Shown here one piece after another: positions 44,555-55,965 of a stretch of 64,000 bases of DNA; position 1 is the first letter of the stretch; every line of letters begins with the position of its first letter. The translations under genes were made by a program, and so were the position numbers. This DNA comes from Odiellus spinosus (Eukaryota; Arthropoda; Arachnida; Opiliones; Phalangiidae). The stretch covers positions 12,139,004-12,203,003 of the forward strand of contig OY987239.1 of the NCBI GenBank assembly GCA_963920705.1. Direction: 5' to 3'. The notes beneath the pieces are model-generated. The model was not told the DNA's origin, made no database searches, and worked only from the letters and a program-made list of their open reading frames with translations.

Positions 44555-44826
44555 TAGAACTTTTGCTTCAAAGGGTTAGAGACTAAATTTTCTAACAACA
44601 TTCTTGGGAGAGAAAATACGGTTTGGCGTGTTTGCGCGTGCTAAAAATCAGCCAATCAGGCGTTCCCTTCATCAGATATTTCCCGCCAAACTGGACTGAG
44701 GCCGTTAGAATATTTCAAAACGGGAACCCCATACCTCTCGCCTCTATTAACGCTTCGAAAATAAATTTAGGCTTAGATAGTAACATTCGTAAAAGAAGTC
44801 CCTAACCCTTTAAAGGGAAAAACTCT
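44555..44826. mobile_element. M14 small inverted-repeat element
   Basis: AAAGGGTTAGAGACT at the left mirrors AGTCCCTAACCCTTT at the right. Ends beyond that are uncertain. Its 60-codon frame is not supported as a gene. Confidence 0.5.
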
Positions 44827-44893
44827 AAAATAATTTTCTCTTCAACACTAATAGTATATCAATAATAATGGCCCACAATTTTAGACCCTCTTT

Positions 44894-44920
44894 ACGCGTG
44901 CGTCGTGATATTTCAAATTA
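44894..44920 (+). promoter_or_regulatory. Conserved upstream element of IR D
   Basis: ACGCGTGCGTCGTGATATTT followed by CAAATTA matches the blocks upstream of IR C and the orphan exon. A (TA)n run follows before the start codon at 44992. Confidence 0.6.
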
Positions 44921-44991
44921 AAGGTAGGTATATATATATATATATATAGTTTTGGACACCATCTTATTATTTTACTGGTCACAGCCTGAAC

Positions 44992-47900
44992 ATGAAATTC
45001 GCGTATCTGAGAGGACAAAAAATTCAGACTGGAGTCATAGAGGTAATTAATAGATTAAAATAATCAACTACTACTAAATTCTGATGTTATATTATCCTTT
45101 TGATTAAAACATAGACTTCATTCGAGTTAATTTATTCCAAGATAAAGTAAAACAACCTAATCCATATCCGTTTTTATTATCCAACAAAAATTGCAACTTG
45201 TCTTAGAATATTATCCGATGCGTTATACGTTCGGATAAAAAACATTCAAAATTTATTTTCCGTGAAAAATAACGAATAAAAAGATGATTTAAAATCTTAG
45301 TTTCGTCGTTTTATCAGAAGCCGATGAAACCCATCTTTGAAGTCTACTACTCTAATGTTACATGTAGCGCTCCTCTCTGTATGGGTAAAATTCCCAATTT
45401 TAGGAGATCGGAGGGGTCCTACTTCATCCCCCCCTGTCTACGGAAAATTGGAAATTCTCTCTCTCCACAAACGACGACGTTTTTTTGACGAACTCCGAGG
45501 CTGCTAGAGATATTCGCTGGACGAACTCCCGCTCCGAAAACATCTACCGTTAGGAGGCGTACGAATCGCGCTTTTTGAAACTAACCTATACAGAGAGGGG
45601 TAGACAAGACCCGGGAGTAATAGACTTCAAAGGAGGGTTTCATCGGCTTCTGGTTTTATTTATATCCTTCGAATTAAAAGTTAATTTGAAATATTTAATT
45701 TGCAGGAAACTTTAGAGATAGATGCGCTACGAAATCTCTATCGATATATGCAAGACATATTTGTATCATACATCAACGTAAGGTAAAAATAAAAACTTGT
45801 ATTTTGAGGAATGACTGTAGAATTGTCATTAATTTATTTTTTCTTAGTTTTGAGTATATTTTCATGTCTAAATATGATATTAACGAAGAATCTGTAATAT
45901 TAAATGCCGAACTACCAAAGGTGAGTGTGAAATCACGATCCCCTTAATTATCGAGGTTAAATTATTTTATCTGGTTACGAAGTAATTTCCCTATATTTAG
46001 TCATATCAGAAGTAGATGAAACCCTCCTTTGAAGTCTACTACTCCAATGTTCGATATAGCGCTCCTCTCTATATGGTAAAATTCCCAATTTTACGAGTTA
46101 GAAGGGGTCCTACTTCATCCCCCCTGTCTACGGAAAATTGGAAATTCTCTCTCTCCACAAACGACGACGTTTTTTTTTTGACGAACTCCGAGGCTGCTAG
46201 AGATATTCGGTGGACGAACTCCCGCTCCGAAAATATCTACCGTTAGGAGACGTACGAATCGCGCCTTTTGAGAATAACCCATACAGAGAGGGGTAGACAA
46301 GACCACGGAGTAATAGACTTCAAAGGAGGGTTTCATCGGCTTCTGGTCAGAGTAAACAAACTAAAACGAACTAAACTTTGAAATATGGTGGCGAATTGTG
46401 AATTAGGAGCTTCCGGGTTGCCACAGTTTTTTCAGATTCAAATTCCCTGACCGTTTCAGCCAAAACTACCCAATTTTTAACCTTTTGTTTTTTATGTTAT
46501 TTTGAAATTGCGTTCGTCAAACTGCATGCGTATCTTTGTTCTAATCTATACAACTGACACGCCGTCAGCTGAGAATCTTTTCCGCGGATAATGATTGGAA
46601 TTTCCTGGCTTCTTGAAAGATCTTTAAATTCCCTGTCTTTTTTTTGGTTCATTTTCAAATTCCCCGACTGTTTTCCCTGACTTGTGGCAACCCTGAGCTT
46701 GATCGTAATTACATAAATTGTTCAATTGGCGCTCATTAATCCGGTTTCTGATAAAATCTTTCAGGGGATGAATTTGCTTTTTTTGCCTTTCGATTTTTCT
46801 CTGATCGCTGCGTTGAATAATTTCAATATCACGAAGCTCTCTAACACTTTCGTGCCTAGCTGGACGTTCTTGTTATCTCCAGCACCCGAGCCAAGCACCA
46901 CCGCCAACTTAACGTTTATAGCCGTCGAGCCAACAGTAAGTTAACAGCGAATTAGGCCTAAAGAAATACGCGCTAATAGAATTATTTCTCCAGGTATTAG
47001 GGTTATTTATATTCTTCTTGGTCTTGGTGTCCGGTCTTATGTCGTTAGCCATTTTGGACAATAAGAAATCAAAAACAAAACAGTCTACGATGAGTAGATA
47101 TTGGCAAGCCATAAAAACGTTCTTCGTGACATTCAAAGATCACTTGTGGCAAAATATTAACCTACTGTTTTTCGAAGGTAAGTATATTTAAGGGATGGAT
47201 AAATTCGTAAGAGGCTGATATATCTTTAATATGGCTATAGACTATTACGTGCCCGCGTCTATTCCGTGGAGATTGGCTTTCATGGGTTGGTTATTGGGTA
47301 TCACGATTATCAGTTTCGAGATCTCCAGTTATTTGAAATCGGAATTCTCGGAGACCAAATACGACAAAGTGGAAACCATTGACGATTTAATGACACACGC
47401 GGGCAAAATCAAAATCGGAGTCATGGAAGGTGGAGTCGAAGACATGCTTATCAAAAATAAGGTGCGCCTTATGTTTTATCTTAAATATTTTCTTAAAATT
47501 GATCCACAGGCACACCAATACGTTTAGGGGCAATAAGGATTTGCTCTCTACCAGAAGCCGATGAAACCCTCCTTTGAAGTCTACTACTCTAATGTTCGAT
47601 ATAGCGCTCCTCTCTGTATGGGTTAAATTCACAATTTTACGAGTTATGGGGGTCCTACTTCATACCCCCTGTCTACGGAAAATTGGAAATTCTCTCTCTC
47701 CACAAACGACGACGTTTTTTGGACGAACTCTAAGGTTGCTAGAGATATTCAATCGACGAACTCCCGCACCGAAAATATCTACCGTTAGGAGGCGTACGAA
47801 TCGCGCTTTTTGAAACTAACCCATACAGAGAGGGGTAGACAAGACCCGGGAGTAATAGACTTCAAAGGAGGGTTTAATCGGCTTCTGTCTCTACTTATAA

Positions 47901-48665
47901 AACGATGTCGAGGTACCATAAATGTGGCTACTACAATTTCCGTGGCTTTGTTATCGGCGAAGCGCTAATTGAATGCTTTAACAGAAGCGTACCACTCTTT
48001 TCTCACCAAGGCTAAAACGGACGAGAAATTTCAAATACTGGATACAATATTGAGTGGTGATTCAGAAATGGGAGCAAAGATGAGCTTGGAGGATTTGTTC
48101 CTTGGCGGCGTTTACGAACAATTGATCATAGGAAAACTCATTTTCATTTCGGGCTATTTCACGGTTTATACTACCATGACTCATCATTTTAACAACAAGG
48201 GTACGAGCTTGTTAGACTTCCAGGAGATCTACTATTTTTCGCAGCCCTTAGACGAAAGCTACTCCGCCCTGGTTTTTTCCAACAGTTTCGTCGGAACACC
48301 ATTATCAAAATTTGTCAACCACGCGTAAGTACCCAAGTTTAACTTCGTTCTTGGTCACGATATAACTAAGTAGGTCACGTGACCCCGAGTCTATCCCTAA
48401 GCCCAAATACTAAGTGAAATTTTCGTTACTTCAAAGCTTAAGGATGGCTACGGAATTTGGATTTGATAAACCGATTACGAAGCGCATTTATTTCACGGTT
48501 GACATTCTTCAATGGTCCGAGCCACCTCAATTGGAATCGACTGAATTGACAGTGAAAGGAATGGAAAGCGTCGCCATGATCTATCTTATCGGAAACGCCA
48601 TCGCCATCCTCTACTTTATAATATATTTAGTGGCCATTCTGACCAAATTTCTGTGCAAAAACTAA
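44992..48665 (+). CDS. IR D: divergent ionotropic receptor, intact
   Basis: Exons are 44992-45042, 45706-45782, 45848-45920, 46765-46935, 46994-47177, 47241-47461, 48011-48324 and 48437-48665, encoding 439 residues. Every exon is exactly as long as in IR C, with the same phases. Features: S1 half (MNLLFLPFDFSL, PSWTFLLSPAPEP), M1 VLGLFIFFLVLVSGLMS, pore region LWQNINLLFFEG, helix WRLAFMGWLLGITIISFEIS, SEFSETKYDKVETIDDLMTH, S2 (SFVGTPLSKFVNHA), and a last helix GNAIAILYFIIYLVAILTKF. Differences from C cluster in exons 1-3 and around the ligand-binding half, while exons 5-8 are nearly identical, which hints at gene conversion or recent duplication. M1 lies in introns 1, 3 and 6, M5 in intron 3. 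Ligand unknown; membrane cation channel subunit by family. Confidence 0.82.
45315..45652. mobile_element. M1 element copy 13 (IR D intron 1)
   Basis: Complete M1 with the 7-bp duplication GTTTTAT. Confidence 0.93.
46007..46345. mobile_element. M1 element copy 14 (IR D intron 3)
   Basis: Complete M1. Flanking 7-mers GTCATAT and GTCAGAG match only in part. Confidence 0.9.
46413..46695. mobile_element. M5 element copy 3 (IR D intron 3)
   Basis: It begins CCGGGTTGCCACAGTTTTTT and ends CTTGTGGCAACCCTG. It is the short form, lacking the 23-bp repeat. Confidence 0.78.
47552..47887. mobile_element. M1 element copy 15 (IR D intron 6)
   Basis: Complete M1 with the 7-bp duplication TCTCTAC. Confidence 0.93.
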
Positions 48666-48675
48666 TCTAAAATGT

Positions 48676-49934
48676 TTAGCGATTTGAAAGATTTCTTAGC
48701 GATTTGAAAGATTTCTCAGCGATTTGAAAGATTTCTCAGCGATTTGAAAGATTTCTCAGCGATTTGAAAGATTTCTCAGCGATTTGAAAGATTTCTCAGC
48801 GATTTGAAAGATTTCTTAGCGATTTGAAAGATTTCTCAGCGATTTGAAAGATTTCTCAGCGATTTGAAAGATTTCTCAGCGATTTGAAAGATTTCTCAGC
48901 GATTTGAAAGATTTCTCAGCGATTTGAAAGATTTCTCATCGATTTGAAAGATTTCTCATCGATTTGAAAGATTTCTCATCGATTTGAAAGATTTCTCAGC
49001 GATTTGAAAGATTTCTCAGCGATTTGAAAGATTTCTCAGCGATTTGAAAGATTTCTCAGCGATTTGAAAGATTTCTCAGCGATTTGAAAGATTTCTCAGC
49101 GATTTGAAAGATTTCTCAGCGATTTGAAAGATTTCTCAGCGATTTGAAAGATTTCTCAGCGATTTGAAAGATTTCTCAGCGATTTGAAAGATTTCTCAGC
49201 GATTTGAAAGATTTCTCAGCGATTTGAAAGATTTCTTAGCGATTTGAAAGATTTCTTAGCGATTTGAAAGATTTCTTAGCGATTTGAAAGATTTCTTAGC
49301 GATTTGAAAGATTTCTTAGCGATTTGAAAGATTTCTCAGCGATTTGAAAGATTTCTCAGCGATTTGAAAGATTTCTCAGCGATTTGAAAGATTTCTCAGC
49401 GATTTGAAAGATTTCTCAGCGATTTGAAAGATTTCTTAGCGATTTCAAAGATTTCTTAGCGATTTGAAAGATTTCTTAGCGATTTGAAAGATTTCTTAGC
49501 GATTTGAAAGATTTCTTAGCGATTTGAAAGATTTCTTAGCGATTTGAAAGATTTCTCAGCGATTTGAAAGATTTCTCAGCGATTTGAAAGATTTCTCAGC
49601 GATTTGAAAGATTTCTCAGCGATTTGAAAGATTTCTCAGCGATTTGAAAGATTTCTCAGCGATTTGAAAGATTTCTCAGCGATTTGAAAGATTTCTCAGC
49701 GATTTGAAAGATTTCTCAGCGATTTGAAAGATTTCTCAGCGATTTGAAAGATTTCTCAGCGATTTGAAAGATTTCTCAGCGATTTGAAAGATTTCTCAGC
49801 GATTTGAAAGATTTCTCAGCGATTTGAAAGATTTCTCAGCGATTTGAAAGATTTCTCAGCGATTTGAAAGATTTCTCAGCGATTTGAAAGATTTCTTAGC
49901 GATTTGAAAGATTTCTCAGCGATTTGAAAGATTT
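48676..49934. repeat. 20-bp minisatellite directly after IR D
   Basis: About 63 units of GATTTGAAAGATTTCTCAGC with CTTAGC and CTCATC variants in blocks, starting 11 bp after the stop. It has the same period and core as the array after IR C but a different last five bases. An AATAAA lies about 70 bp past the array. Confidence 0.95.
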
Positions 49935-50117
49935 AAAGCTTTAATGCATTGCTTGTTTAAATCTAATAACCCCACATTGTAATTGTATAATTAAGAAAAA
50001 ATAAATAACATTTAATCTCCATGTTGGAAAATCCTAAAGAATCACATTTCAAGCGGAGTTTGCAATATTATATTGTATCTAACTTTGCATATACCTTTCT
50101 ACGAACCTTGGGTTTGT

Positions 50118-50345
50118 GCTAAAGGGAAAATAAGCTAGGATTCATGGAGATTCTGACCAATCAAATGTTATTGAAAGTTTCGTGGAGATCTCGCCTTAAC
50201 GAAGAGCCTTTGCTGATTGGTCGCGAGATAATCAGCTGATCTCCGTGAATCCAGCTAAGCCTATTTTCCTGGTAAGCTGTAAATTTATTTCTAGTTTAAT
50301 ATTTGTTTGTAATTTTGTTTACTGAACCTAACTTCTTTTAAATGT
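50118..50345. mobile_element. M4-related fragment
   Basis: AAGGGAAAATAAGCTAGGAT, TCATGGAGATTCTGACCAAT and the mirrored TCTCCGTGAATCCAGCTAAG match the M4 interior. Termini are lost. Confidence 0.65.
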
Positions 50346-51170
50346 GTCTGTCTGTCTGTCAGGAACGTTACACTTAAATCGCGTCGTTAACAAAATAAGA
50401 AAAGCTTATAAAATTTTTTAAATTTGTTTGAGAAAATTAAAAATGCTGACAGCCTCACTTTAGAAATTAAATTAGTGATTGATCGCGTCGCTCTTGTAAA
50501 AAAGGCAGCGGGCGTATTTTTCTCATTTATATTGACATAGTTACTTTACTTTCCCCCTTAGCCTAACATCTGCTCGCATCTGTTCTCATTCATAAATCAA
50601 AGATATTTTTTTATCAGTGGGTGTTAACTAAAAAAAGGGTTAAAGTGGCGTGTTACTAAAAAAACCTTTTTAACGCTAGTTATAGGTCGAAATATCTTCC
50701 ACGCAGTTTAGGTTTGGTCCAATAAGGTTTCATTCCTAACACAGAAGGCTTTAACAATTTCTCCGTCGTCATATTATTGGTTGTAATAAAAAAAAGGCGC
50801 GCCTTACAAAAAAACTCCCATTTTAAATCTTGCCGCGATTACAGCGACATCTATTAGGTTATATGGTTTTAAATGTTGATATTACATTTAAAATTAAGCC
50901 TAAAATTATTTACTGGAATGATTAATTTTTTTAAGGACAAATTTTGAAGATTTAAATTAATTAATTTTCAGATATTTTCAAAAAAATTTGGATTAACTTC
51001 CGGTTTGAGTTCTTTGTTAGAAAAACTACAGTGCAACCATTCCAAAATATGATTGGTTATGATTTTAAAAGATTAATAAAATATCTATCCTACTAATTGA
51101 AATTAAATTTGATCTTAATTTTTAATTTTTCGGAATCACCATTCCAAGAGATATTCTATAATTTATTTTT
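50346..51170. other. Spacer right of the IR array
   Basis: No gene recognised. AT-rich with a short CTGT run near 50350. Confidence 0.45.
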
Positions 51171-51870
51171 AGAATTTTTAGACACGATTTTAGTGTATAA
51201 ATTAATTTCTAAAATTAAAATTTTAATTTTAGTAAATATAAAATCCGACCAATCATATTATTTCAACCTTAAACAGCGCTTGTAATGTATTAATAATAAC
51301 AGAATGGGCTGGTATTTGATGCCTAAGACCAGAGGTATATAATAACCCCCTTCGGGGGGGGGGGAAGTATGAAAGGTAGGCAAAATCGACGAACAACGAG
51401 TGCCCGGCGTAAATCGCGGCGGATCGACACGCCGCTTTACTCCCAAAAAATAGTTACACCATTTTGAACCTGACTAAATTTACCCTACGCGCGCTTCCGG
51501 AACTCGCGAGCTGAAGTCAACCTTCGACTCCGTTTTAACGGACAGCCTGACTCCCGAGACAGGAAGTTCTAAACGCAAATCGAGCCGTCTTGTTTATACA
51601 AAGACCATTTACTAGAGTAGCGACATTGAGAAGTCCAGCGGGATCTAGTGGCCTAGATAGTCAGCAGAGGGCTCTCGTTGTTCGTGATTTTTAGCATTGG
51701 TAGTATAGGGGGCTTTCATACTTCCCCCCGAAGGGGGTTATTATATACCTCTGCTAAGACTTTGGTCATCAAATATTATGACGTTATAAGCAATATTAAA
51801 GGCTGAAGCAATATGATTGGCTGGATTTTACATTCACTTTTTGTTTTAAAAAAATTTACCAAAATAATTA
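51171..51870. mobile_element. M6 palindromic element copy split by M2
   Basis: The left arm (ATTTTTAGACACG...CCGACCAATCATATTATTTC) and right arm (AAAGGCTGAAGCAATATGAT...TTTACCAAAA) flank an inserted M2. Ends are approximate. Confidence 0.7.
51330..51753. mobile_element. M2 element copy 3 (nested in M6)
   Basis: Complete M2 with the exact 7-bp duplication CTAAGAC. Confidence 0.93.
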
Positions 51871-52407
51871 ATATTAATTTGGGAATGGTTGGTCTGTGAA
51901 AAAAAACACGTTTGGCAGGATTTACAAGTATGTAAGCTAACAACACGTGCTAACTATACTAACCTAATCACGACTGAAAAAATAAACCCTAGAAATATAA
52001 TCAAAAATTAAGATTTAAATTAATTATAAATAATTTTGTTTCATAATTTAACTGGAAATAAAAACTACGGAAAGACTTGTACCTAAGAGTTCTCCAAACT
52101 AGTTAAAATGAAAGTTAAAAAGGTCCATTGGAAACCGGATATCAAGCCGCTTTCATTTTTTGATGGTGTTTAATATTTCATTCATGATACTCTAGGCCCC
52201 CTTGAGTTTCGGGAAAAAGTTTGGTGTTTTCACACGAACGAGTAGCAACGATTGTCGCCCATGAGGCATGTTGCGTGTTTTTTTAATCTCGGCTTAATTT
52301 TGATATTTGGCCACTTCATTGTTTTTGTAATTAATCAAATATTAGTACAATAACGTCTCTATAGAGGGAGCTCATTGACATCACCATAAAAACAATTTAA
52401 ACAGGGT
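51871..52407. other. Spacer
   Basis: No gene or repeat recognised. Confidence 0.4.
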
Positions 52408-52540
52408 AAGATTAATTTTATTTGGTTTTATTGTAATTTAAAGGGTTAGTTAAATATTTTTTAAATATAGATTAATTTTATTTGGTTTTATTGTAATTTA
52501 AAGGGTTAGTTAAATATTTTTTTAAATATAGATTAATTTT
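52408..52540. repeat. ~62-bp tandem duplication
   Basis: GATTAATTTTATTTGGTTTT...AAAGGGTTAGTTAAATATTT is present twice and begins a third time. Confidence 0.85.
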
Positions 52541-53333
52541 ATTTTGTTAATTTAAAATTATATTTCTTTTGGGTTAAGTGTGAGCAGTTATTTATGATGT
52601 TTTTGTGTTTTGTGTTCACAATAAATTATGTGCAACTAACCATTTTATATTTTAAGGCGTATGAAAATATGGTTTAAATGTCAAGAAGTAGATCAGATCA
52701 GTCCTTTAAAATGTATCTAGCGTTAGTAACCTTTTCGGGGTAGATATTTGAAAGGGTACCGACCCTCTAACTAGTTTTGGTAATAACCTAAATTAGCATA
52801 AAAACCTTACGGGAAAATACCCTTGTTTTAATTGGAGTTTTTTGCTTAAACATTACCATTAATTAATAATATTAAAAATATATTTTTTTCTTCAAAAATT
52901 TAACTAGGGAAACTTTTTCATTAAAAGTTAATATTTATTTAACTAATTTTTAAATAGACATAATGACGTCATTATCTTATTCTAAACTGGTTTCATTCTA
53001 TTATATCTAAACCGGAAACTATTCTAATATTTTAAATCTTTGAAAACACATTCATAAATTCGTAATTTCAAAGATATGATTATGATTTCTTGAACATCAA
53101 CTAAAAAATTCGTAATAGCGCATGCGTCAGATACTGATCTCAAAAATTCCGACGCGTATTCATAGCATGACTCGATTTTAAAATGACCAAGACTCGTGAA
53201 TCATTTTGATGATGTTTTTTCAAGTGAATATGAAGTCATAAATTTCTAAATTTTAATTATATATTTTTAAAATTATTTCCCACAAATCTATTTAATAATA
53301 TTACAAGGATAATGATGTCCAACAACAAGCTAT
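52541..53333. other. Spacer
   Basis: AT-rich, no gene seen. GCGCATGCGTCAGATACTG near 53120 recalls the core of the IR upstream element but lacks the rest. Confidence 0.4.
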
Positions 53334-53344
53334 TTGCTATTGAT

Positions 53345-54300
53345 AAGGCTTAACCCGCGTTTGAAATTAAGGCTTAATCAGCGTTTGAAATTAAGGCTTA
53401 ATCAGCGTTTGAAATTAAGGCTTAATCATCGTTTGAAATTAAGGCTTAATCATCGTTTGAAATTAAGGTTTAATCAGCGTTTGAAATTAAGGCTTAATCG
53501 ACGTTTGAAATTAAGGCTTAATCGACGTTTGAAATTAGGCTTAATCGACGTTTGAAATTAGGCTTAATCAGCGTTTGAAATTAGGCTTAATCGACGTTTG
53601 AAATTAGGCTTAATCGACGTTTGAAATTAAGGCTTAACCGGCGTTTGAAATTAAGGCTTAATCGACGTTTGAAATTAGGCTTAATCGGCGTTTGAAATTA
53701 AGGCTTAATCGGCGTTTGAAATTAAGGTTTAATCGACGTTTGAAATTAAGGCTTAATCGACGTTTGAAATTAAGGCTTAATCAGCGTTTGAAATTAGGCT
53801 TAATCGGCGTTTGAAATTAGGCTTAATCGACGTTTGAAATTAAGGCTTAATCGACGTTTGAAATTAAGGCTTAATCGGCGTTTGAAATTAGGCTTAATCG
53901 ACGTTTGAAATTAGGCTTAATCGACGTTTGAAATTAGGCTTAATCGGCGTTTAAAATTAAGGCTTAATCGGCGTTTGAAATTAAGCTTAATCGACGTTTG
54001 AAATTAGGCTTAATCGACGTTTGAAATTAGGCTTAATCAGCGTTTGAAATTAGGCTTAATCGACGTTTGAAATTAGGCTTAATCAGCGTTTGAAATTAGG
54101 CTTAATCGACGTTTGAAATTAGGCTTAATCGACGTTTGAAATTAGGCTTAATCGACGTTTGAAATTAGGCTTAATCGACGTTTGAAATTAGGCTTAATCG
54201 ACGTTTGAAATTAGGCTTAATCGACGTTTGAAATTAGGCTTAATCGACGTTTGAAATTAGGCTTAATCGACGTTTGAAATTAGGCTTAATCGACGTTTGA
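53345..54300. repeat. 23/24-bp minisatellite
   Basis: About 40 units of CGTTTGAAATTAGGCTTAAT plus CGA or CAG. Units at the left mostly have AAGG (24 bp), those at the right AGG (23 bp). The short plus frame of KLRLNQRL type is a shadow. Confidence 0.95.
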
Positions 54301-55055
54301 ACTACATGCTCCCTTCAAATTTTACTTCGAAATTTATGAGTAACTTTTTATAAGATTTGTCATTTAATTTTACGATCAGAAGCGTCATCAAAAACACCTG
54401 GAATTTACCGGAAATGGTGGGGTTAAAACGAAGCTAAAATTTATAATAATTATAGGACCCCTCGAGCCCTTTTTTTTTTTTGCCAAAAATAATAGATAAA
54501 AGAATCAAACCTATTTAATTCCGTTTTTTGGCTCGGTGTTATGATGCTTTTCAAATATTAAAATGTAGCCATAACTAGTAATATAAGTTGTTAAGTATAT
54601 TAGTATTAGCATAAAAAATGATAAATATATGTTGATGTGGGAACTGGTACAGGAAAGCTATAAGTCGCCCTACTCGGACGCAAAGCCCCGACCCAAGCTA
54701 GCCAGGCACATTAATTGTTGTTTATTTACTAGATTAATAAATTTTCTACCACGGGTTGTCAAAGAGATGCGAACAAACCGTCTTAAGACTTTGATTTAAT
54801 TTAATCAATGGCATGGAAGGAAAGCATCGCGAGTAATGACGTCATTACGCTTTTATCTATCATTGTAAGGTCTATTAATAAGTGAACAGAATAATAATAG
54901 TAAAAGGTGCGTCGAAATACCGATCACCTGGGAAATTGATAAAGAACCCTAAGAATGTCAAAAGACGTACTTAATTTTTAAGAAACTGGCTATCGCGCAC
55001 CTTTTTAGGCTTAATTGATAAGATAAGCCTCTCCAAGCATTACATACAGTGTATT
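54301..55055. other. Spacer
   Basis: No gene recognised. Confidence 0.4.
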
Positions 55056-55372
55056 CAAGAATCCATTCAGGTTCCATAAGAATATGGAAGCGTAGCTGTA
55101 GCCTCTGGTACCATCCTCCCAAACTTTGTAACAAAAGTTCGTCCGCAATTTTCGCGACATTTGTACGCTTAGATCTTTTTTCGGTCGGCTCCATTATTAT
55201 TACCCAAAATATTACGTCAAGGTCGTTAGTGGCGCGGGTTAATAATATAATGTCAGGAGCGATTTACTTGAAAAATCGATTCGAAGCGGACGAACTTTCG
55301 CTACAAAGTTTGGGAGGATGGTTATTGAATCGCGGCCCTCCCATATTCTTATGGAACCTGAATGGATTCTTG
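55056..55372. mobile_element. M11 element copy 1
   Basis: Inverted ends CAAGAATCCATTCAGGTTCC and mirror, flanked by the exact 7-bp duplication GTGTATT. The 117-codon frame across it is incidental. Confidence 0.88.
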
Positions 55373-55488
55373 GTGTATTATACAGAAACAAGACAAGAGT
55401 AATTAATAATACCAGGACACCCTCGAGGTCACCTGGACACGCAACAAATTCTTTAAAATCAGTACTGTAATTACGCGTTTGCGTTAAC

Positions 55489-55805
55489 CAAGAATCCATT
55501 CAGGTTCCATAAGAATATGGGAGGGCCGCGATTCAATAACCATCCTCCCAAACTTTGTAGCGAAAGTTCGTCCGCTTCCAATCGATTTTTCAAGTAAATC
55601 GCTCCTGAAATCTATTATTAACCCGCCCCACTAACGACCTTGACATAATATTTTGGGTAATAAAAATGGAGCCGACCGAAAAAAGATCTAAGCGTACAAA
55701 TGTGGCGAAAATTAGCAGACGAACTTTTGTTACAAAGTTTGGGAGGATGGTACCAGAGGCTAAAGCTATGCTGCCATATTCTTATGGAACCTGAATGGAT
55801 TCTTG
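55489..55805. mobile_element. M11 element copy 2 (opposite orientation)
   Basis: Same ends as the previous copy and the interior inverted relative to it, so the two could pair as a large hairpin. Flanks CGTTAAC and GTTAAAA match only with a one-base shift. Confidence 0.85.
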
Positions 55806-55965
55806 GTTAAAAAGAAGTCAACATTGGTGGTGGAGTAGAAATTAGCGCGATTTACCAGCGACACGATCCCCTAGCGATTCTGAGACTGGTTGAGGGCATG
55901 GGACATAGTTCTGGTACAAATCTCTGAAAGGCAACTTTGAGACAGCTCTGGGGCAATTATCTTAA

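Noticed and set aside
55049-55402. 117-codon frame
   Set aside because: It spans an M11 element from end to end, and the inverted second copy does not preserve it.
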